Assembly: GCA_016867095.1 (NCBI GenBank)
Contig: VGKK01000041.1
Location: 1 to 8,534 of the forward strand
Direction: 5' to 3'
Origin: Candidatus Omnitrophota bacterium
Lineage (GTDB): Bacteria > Omnitrophota > Gorgyraeia > Gygaellales > Profunditerraquicolaceae
DNA length: 8,534 nucleotides
Both the position numbers and the translations under genes were made by a program. Shown one piece after another: positions 4,937-8,534 of the stretch. Numbering within the stretch: the first letter of the stretch is position 1; each line of letters opens with the position of its first letter. The notes beneath the pieces are model-generated. The model was not told the origin of the DNA. It did not search any database and worked only from the letters and a program-made list of their open reading frames with translations.

Positions 4937-5416
4937 ATGGCGCAACACGTTATAAACCAAGTACATAAGTTCCTGCTCAAAAAAGGGCTTACTGTCGCAA
5001 TTGCTGAGTCCTGCACCGGAGGCCTCCTTTCCAGCCTGCTCACCCAAATCTCCGGCAGTTCAAAATACTTTATCTTGGGCGCAGTAACTTACAGTAATAA
5101 AGCCAAAAAGTCCCTTCTTGGCGTCCCGCGCCGCCTGATTGCCCAAGAGGGCGCGGTTTCTCAGCAAGTCGCGCAGCAAATGGCTGAATCTATCAGGAAA
5201 ATAGCCAAGACTGATATCGGCATAGCCACGACCGGCATTGCCGGCCCAACCGGCGGCTCAAAGCAAAAACCCGTAGGCACGGTATTTATCGCGTTAAATG
5301 GCATTAATAAAAAAATCTGCGAGAGATTCCATTTTACGGGCAGCCGGAGTGTTATCCGGAAAAAAACCGCCCTGGCAGCATTGGAATTATTGAGGAATAT
5401 CCTCTTGTCCCGATGA
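4937..5416 (+). CDS. pncC: Nicotinamide-nucleotide amidohydrolase (CinA C-terminal domain, PncC)
   Basis: PncC deamidates nicotinamide mononucleotide to nicotinate mononucleotide, recycling NAD breakdown products. The 159-residue protein is the stand-alone C-terminal CinA domain, without the N-terminal MoaB-like part of full-length CinA. Family motifs are clear: AESCTGG (23-29, with the catalytic serine S25), GAVTYSN, GAVS (72-75) and the TTGIAGPTGG loop (98-107), then KPVGTVFIAL. No ribosome binding site precedes the ATG. The TATAAT ends 6 bases before it, so translation is probably leaderless. The stop overlaps the thpR start by 4 bp, giving a two-gene operon. Confidence 0.95.
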   Translation: MAQHVINQVHKFLLKKGLTVAIAESCTGGLLSSLLTQISGSSKYFILGAVTYSNKAKKSLLGVPRRLIAQEGAVSQQVAQQMAESIRKIAKTDIGIATTGIAGPTGGSKQKPVGTVFIALNGINKKICERFHFTGSRSVIRKKTALAALELLRNILLSR

Positions 5417-5979
5417 GAACATTTATCGCTATTGAATTACCCACGGAAATCAAAAATTCCCTGGCCGGCCTGCAGGAGGAATTAAAAAAATGCGGGATAG
5501 ACGCGAAGTGGGTCCAGCCGCAAAATATCCATCTCACCCTGAAATTCCTGGGCAAACGGGACGCTAAATTAACCGAAAACGTTACGCGGGTTTTATCGGA
5601 CGTGGCTTTCGGAAAGAAAACTTTTCAGATAAACATTACTTCTCTGGGCGCGTTCCCGAAAATAACTTCTCCCCGGGTAATTTGGGTGGGGATTGAGGAA
5701 GGTGACCGTCAAACCAGGGAAATTGCTCAAGAATTAGAAGAAAAAATCGCCCGGCTCGGCATCCCCAAAGAAGACCGGCCATTTTCCAGCCATATCACTA
5801 TCGCCAGGATACGCTCAGGGCTAAACCGGGATAAACTAATTTCCAGCCTAAACAGCCTGCAGGATAAATTCAAATCCGCGCCCCTTTCTTTTACGGCGCG
5901 AAAAATCACCTTATTTAAAAGCACGCTTAAACCCAGCGGCCCGGTCTATGAAGTTTTAAAAGAGGCGGATCTTAAATAA
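5413..5979 (+). CDS. thpR: RNA 2',3'-cyclic phosphodiesterase ThpR (2H family)
   Basis: A 188-residue member of the 2H phosphoesterase family, formerly annotated as 2'-5' RNA ligase (LigT). It opens 2',3'-cyclic phosphate ends of RNA to 2'-phosphates and can join tRNA halves through a 2'-5' bond in vitro. Both HxTx motifs are present: HLTL at 40-43 and HITI at 127-130. The N-terminus MRTFIAIELP is typical. The ATG overlaps the pncC stop (ATGA), and pairing of cinA with thpR is common in bacterial genomes. The gene runs towards pgpA and ends just before the terminator-like repeat. The cellular role of the family remains poorly settled. Confidence 0.94.
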   Translation: MRTFIAIELPTEIKNSLAGLQEELKKCGIDAKWVQPQNIHLTLKFLGKRDAKLTENVTRVLSDVAFGKKTFQINITSLGAFPKITSPRVIWVGIEEGDRQTREIAQELEEKIARLGIPKEDRPFSSHITIARIRSGLNRDKLISSLNSLQDKFKSAPLSFTARKITLFKSTLKPSGPVYEVLKEADLK

Positions 5980-5980
5980 A

Positions 5981-6050
5981 AACACGGATTTACACGGACA
6001 ATGCTTTTCATCCGTGTGTATCCGTTCTTTTATCCGTGCCTATCCGTGTT
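5981..6050. terminator. Bidirectional terminator made of CACGGAT repeats
   Basis: The 69-bp gap between converging thpR and pgpA is built from copies of ACACGGAT and its complement. The outer arms, 5981-5998 and 6033-6050, pair at 15 of 18 positions. On the minus strand this hairpin is followed by TTTTTATTT, suiting pgpA. On the plus strand an inner hairpin (about 5983-5997 with 6011-6025) is followed by TCTTTTA, suiting thpR. The pgpA stop codon lies at the edge of the repeat. The hairpin is clear; terminator function is inferred from position and T-runs. Confidence 0.7.
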
Positions 6051-6507
6051 AAATAGTTTTCCCGAGAACCATGGAAACTACCTGAAGAATAAAATTGGTA
6101 TATAAGCCGGCGACAATATCATCGCTCATTACCCCGGGGCTGCCTTTAAGGTTTTGCAGCCTCCAGGCCGGGTACGGCTTTAGGGCGTCAAGGACGCGAA
6201 AGAGCACAAAGGCAAAAACCACCAGTTTTATATCGTAAGGCAAAAACGCCAAACTCAAAAGCATACCCGCGACTTCATCTATCACTATGCGCCTGTCATC
6301 TTTCTGATGAAATACCTCTTCGGCGCCGCCTGCCGTCAAAAATCCCGCCGCTAAGGCCGCCAGCGTGGTTAATGAATATACAAAGCTGCTATCCTTAACC
6401 AGGTAATACAGGCCAATGCCGGCTATGCTGGCAAATGTACCCGGCACCAGGGGCAGGTACCCCACATAAAAAAAGGTGCTGATAATTTTTACTATAAATT
6501 TACGCAT
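6049..6507 (-). CDS. pgpA: Phosphatidylglycerophosphatase A
   Basis: PgpA removes the phosphate from phosphatidylglycerophosphate to give phosphatidylglycerol at the inner membrane. The 152-residue protein shows the family motifs LVPGTFAS (20-27), DDRRIVIDEVAGM (70-82), LFRVLDALKPYP (102-113) and GVMSDDIVAGL (125-135). Hydrophobic segments lie at about 27-38, 43-60, 80-105 and 133-148. It acts immediately after PgsA, whose gene lies 15 bp upstream in the same operon, so the two supply consecutive steps. No clear ribosome binding site precedes the ATG at 6507. The stop codon overlaps the convergent terminator repeat. Confidence 0.94.
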   Translation of the reverse strand: MRKFIVKIISTFFYVGYLPLVPGTFASIAGIGLYYLVKDSSFVYSLTTLAALAAGFLTAGGAEEVFHQKDDRRIVIDEVAGMLLSLAFLPYDIKLVVFAFVLFRVLDALKPYPAWRLQNLKGSPGVMSDDIVAGLYTNFILQVVSMVLGKTI

Positions 6508-6522
6508 TTTAAAGAAGAGATA

Positions 6523-7101
6523 CTATAATCTGGCGATGACTTTGCGGTTTTCCCAAAGGTAAGAAAGGCCTGAATAAAGGGTAAGCCCTACCGTAAGCAG
6601 CATCAGGATAAATATGCCCTGGCGGAAAATCTTTTCCCAGGCGGGGTTCCAGGTAAAGAAGGACAGCATTACTTCCTTTGAAACAATAAATCCCAGTATT
6701 GAGAATATCGCCGCCATCTGCGATACGGTCTTGTGTTTGCCGGCCCTGGCCGCGGAGAGCACCTTTCCCTTATTCAAGGCAAAGAGCCTCAGCGAGGTAA
6801 TCAGTATCTCGCGCGAGACAATAATCACAAACATCCAGGCCTCAATCAGCTGCATCTGGACAAAAGCCGCAAACGCCGCCAGCACCAGGATTTTGTCGGC
6901 AATGGGGTCCATCAGCCTGCCGAAATCCGTAACCATATTTTTCTTCTGCGCGATCATCCCGTCAAAAAAGTCGGACAGGGCGGCAAATAAAAATATGGTC
7001 AGGCTTAAAATCTTGGCCCAAAGCCCGTCGCGGAATAAAAAGAACATAAAAACAAAGGTAAGTAAAATCCTGGCCATGGTTAGGCGGTTGGCAATATTCA
7101 T
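6523..7101 (-). CDS. pgsA: CDP-diacylglycerol--glycerol-3-phosphate 3-phosphatidyltransferase
   Basis: PgsA condenses CDP-diacylglycerol with glycerol 3-phosphate, the committed step towards phosphatidylglycerol. The 192-residue polytopic membrane protein begins with the typical NIANRLTMARILL. The CDP-alcohol phosphotransferase motif spans 44-69, with D44, D47-G48, A51, G61, D65 and D69 all in place. The usual arginine after A51 is glutamine (Q52), with lysines at 53-54. The remaining hydrophobic segments (about 30-42, 72-97, 128-145 and 160-182) fit the fold. The ATG overlaps the rimO stop (ATGA), and GGGAG lies about 9 nt before it. The specific PgsA call rests on overall similarity and on pgpA next door. 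Confidence 0.93.
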   Translation of the reverse strand: MNIANRLTMARILLTFVFMFFLFRDGLWAKILSLTIFLFAALSDFFDGMIAQKKNMVTDFGRLMDPIADKILVLAAFAAFVQMQLIEAWMFVIIVSREILITSLRLFALNKGKVLSAARAGKHKTVSQMAAIFSILGFIVSKEVMLSFFTWNPAWEKIFRQGIFILMLLTVGLTLYSGLSYLWENRKVIARL

Positions 7102-8465
7102 AGACTTTCTCCCACTAAGTCATACTCCAGGGTATCGGTAATTTTAACCTTTACCAAATCTCCCGGCTTTAGTTTATTTTTTGAATTTACCCCGTTAGAA
7201 AACTTCGCCTCTTTACAATCGTCTTTTCTAACGGGGTGAACATAAACCAGGCCGTCAACCTCCGGGGCGTCGTATTGGCTGCGGCCCAGGTACGTCCCGT
7301 TTTCACAAGCGTCAATCAGGACTTCCAGGGTCTTGCCCAGGAAATTTTTATTAATCGCCCGGGAAATCTCCTGTTGCGCCGACATCACCGCGCCAAAGCG
7401 CTCCGCCTTTACTTTATCCGGCAGCTGTTGCTTAAAGCTAAACGCCTCTGTCCCCTCTTCGCGGGAATAAATAAAGGCGCCCAATCTCTCAAGCCTGGCG
7501 TCCCGGATGAATCCGAGCAATTCCCGGAATTCCGCCTCGGTCTCCGAAGGAAACCCTACGATAAAAGCAGTCCTGATGGCAACCGCGGGTATTTTTTTTC
7601 TGATTTTATCCACCAGCTTTAAGATATCTTTTTTAGCGCTGCTGCGGCGCATTAATTTCAGGATGCGGTCATTAATGTGCTGCAGGGGCAGGTCAATATA
7701 CCTGCAAATCCTGGGCTCATCCTTAATCAGCTCTATTAATTCATCGCTAACGCGGCTGGGATACAAGTAAAGCAGCCTGATCCAGGGGACATTATCAGCC
7801 ACTTTGACTATTTTTCTTAACAGCTCGGTTAACCTGGGTTTTTTATATAAGTCCAGGCCGTAACCGCTGATGTCCTGGCCGATAATATTGATTTCCGAAA
7901 CCTTATCCCGGTTAAATTTTTCTGCCTTTTCCAGCACTGAATCCATCTCCAGGCTGGCGAACCTCCCCTTTATCCTGGGTATCACGCAATAGCTGCAATG
8001 GTTCACGCAGCCTTCGCAGATTTTCAGGTAGGTAAAATGGCTGGGCGTCAGGGGAAATCTCCCATTATGATTTTCCCGCCAATCTATCTTAGATAGCAGG
8101 CGGGATCCCGCCTGCATTGTAGATACGCTGGCGGGAAAGGAAACCTTGCCGATAAAGGCGTCAATTTCCGGAAATTCCCTGGCTAAAGTATACTTATAGC
8201 GCTGGGCCAGGCACCCGTAAACAATAATTTTTTTCAGCCTGCCTTCTTTTTTTAAGGCGATTAAATCCAATAGCGCGCCAATGGATTCCTTCTTGGCATC
8301 CTCTATAAAAGCGCAGGTATTGACTATGGCCACATCCGCCTGCTCCAAATCCACAATGGGATAACCCTTAAGATTAAGCCTGCCCAAAATGCTCTCTGAA
8401 TCCACCAGGTTGCGCGGGCAGCCTAAACTCAATATGCCTACTTTACATAATTTTTGAGAAATCAT
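7098..8465 (-). CDS. rimO: Ribosomal protein S12 methylthiotransferase RimO
   Basis: RimO is a radical-SAM enzyme that adds a methylthio group to an aspartate of ribosomal protein S12. The N-terminal UPF0004 domain binds one iron-sulfur cluster with C16 (in LGCPRNLVDSE, a RimO rather than MiaB signature), C51 and C85. The radical-SAM cluster uses C153, C157 and C160. A C-terminal TRAM domain (about 382-455) ends EYDLVGESL. At 455 residues it is slightly longer than common RimO proteins. The excess can be placed in two segments, 110-132 and 410-426, each encoded by a DNA palindrome. No clear promoter or ribosome binding site is seen in the 69 bases before the ATG, which hold only a weak CTGTTAT/ATAACAG hairpin (8490-8517). 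Confidence 0.95.
   Translation of the reverse strand: MISQKLCKVGILSLGCPRNLVDSESILGRLNLKGYPIVDLEQADVAIVNTCAFIEDAKKESIGALLDLIALKKEGRLKKIIVYGCLAQRYKYTLAREFPEIDAFIGKVSFPASVSTMQAGSRLLSKIDWRENHNGRFPLTPSHFTYLKICEGCVNHCSYCVIPRIKGRFASLEMDSVLEKAEKFNRDKVSEINIIGQDISGYGLDLYKKPRLTELLRKIVKVADNVPWIRLLYLYPSRVSDELIELIKDEPRICRYIDLPLQHINDRILKLMRRSSAKKDILKLVDKIRKKIPAVAIRTAFIVGFPSETEAEFRELLGFIRDARLERLGAFIYSREEGTEAFSFKQQLPDKVKAERFGAVMSAQQEISRAINKNFLGKTLEVLIDACENGTYLGRSQYDAPEVDGLVYVHPVRKDDCKEAKFSNGVNSKNKLKPGDLVKVKITDTLEYDLVGESL
7189..7237. repeat. Palindrome inside the RimO TRAM domain
   Basis: ACCCCGTTAGAAAA (7189-7202) and its perfect complement (7224-7237) form a 14-bp stem with a 21-nt loop. In the minus-strand reading frame it encodes residues 410-426, HPVRKDDCKEAKFSNGV. 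This lies between the GLVYV strand and the KLKPGDLVKVK strand, where common RimO proteins have a short turn. The reading frame stays open. Confidence 0.8.
8072..8138. repeat. Palindrome inside the RimO interdomain linker
   Basis: The centre is a perfect 20-bp palindrome without a spacer (8096-8115), GCAGGCGGGA followed by its complement. The outer arms TTTCCCGCCA (8072-8081) and TGGCGGGAAA (8129-8138) also pair, with TATCT/AGATA between them. It encodes about residues 110-132, in the linker between the UPF0004 domain and the radical-SAM core, where RimO proteins vary in length. Confidence 0.8.
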
Positions 8466-8534
8466 TTTTTGCTATCTTAATAATTTAATCTGTTATGTGC
8501 GAATATCAGAATAACAGAGTATCAGAGCTAGAAT

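Noticed and set aside
5981..6050. Short CRISPR-like array of ATCCGTG units
   Set aside because: Units are only 7-9 bp, in both orientations, with irregular spacing and no cas gene; an inverted-repeat terminator explains it better.
7098..8465. MiaB (tRNA methylthiotransferase) instead of RimO
   Set aside because: The LGCPRNLVDSE start and EYDLVGES end are RimO features, and MiaB has a different N-terminal motif.
8466..8534. Promoter or small gene before rimO
   Set aside because: Only AT-rich sequence, a TCTGATA direct repeat and a weak 7-bp hairpin are visible; no convincing -35/-10 pair or frame before the window ends.

Overview
The window reads as a compact stretch of chromosomal housekeeping DNA from a free-living or uncultured Gram-negative-type bacterium of intermediate GC. 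The tight gene packing (4-bp ATGA/GTGA stop-start overlaps) and the protein style recall candidate phyla such as Omnitrophota, but that placement is an impression from protein style and gene grouping and was not tested.

Layout. Positions 1-200 hold no gene but two structured palindromes. Positions 202-4356 (minus strand) form one riboflavin operon, read in the order ribBA, ribH, nusB, a PHP-domain phosphoesterase, ribD. Its leader (about 4360-4880) carries an FMN riboswitch, an intrinsic terminator and three palindromic elements. A divergent promoter pair at 4881-4930 drives the riboflavin operon to the left and pncC-thpR (4937-5979, plus strand) to the right. A converging minus-strand operon, rimO-pgsA-pgpA (8465 down to 6049), makes a ribosomal protein S12 methylthiotransferase and two enzymes of phosphatidylglycerol synthesis. 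The two transcription units meet at a repeat-built bidirectional terminator (5981-6050).

Function. RibBA supplies both precursors (from GTP and ribulose 5-phosphate), RibD performs deamination and reduction, and RibH makes lumazine. No riboflavin synthase (ribE) lies in the window, and the dephosphorylation step has no obvious dedicated enzyme here, although a PHP phosphoesterase is embedded in the operon. The FMN riboswitch-terminator pair should shut the operon down when FMN is plentiful.

The most interesting layer is the palindromes. Several families of quasi-palindromic elements sit between genes, inside the riboswitch and even in-frame inside rimO. Two 105-bp elements, about 85% identical in inverted alignment, lie at either end of the riboflavin operon. 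A 48-bp palindrome between nusB and ribH has a close relative forming one arm of the FMN riboswitch. Paired hairpins beside the 105-bp elements differ by compensatory changes. Two different palindromes appear to encode inserted segments in RimO. Together these look like several small, non-autonomous, structure-conserving elements that have colonised this locus.
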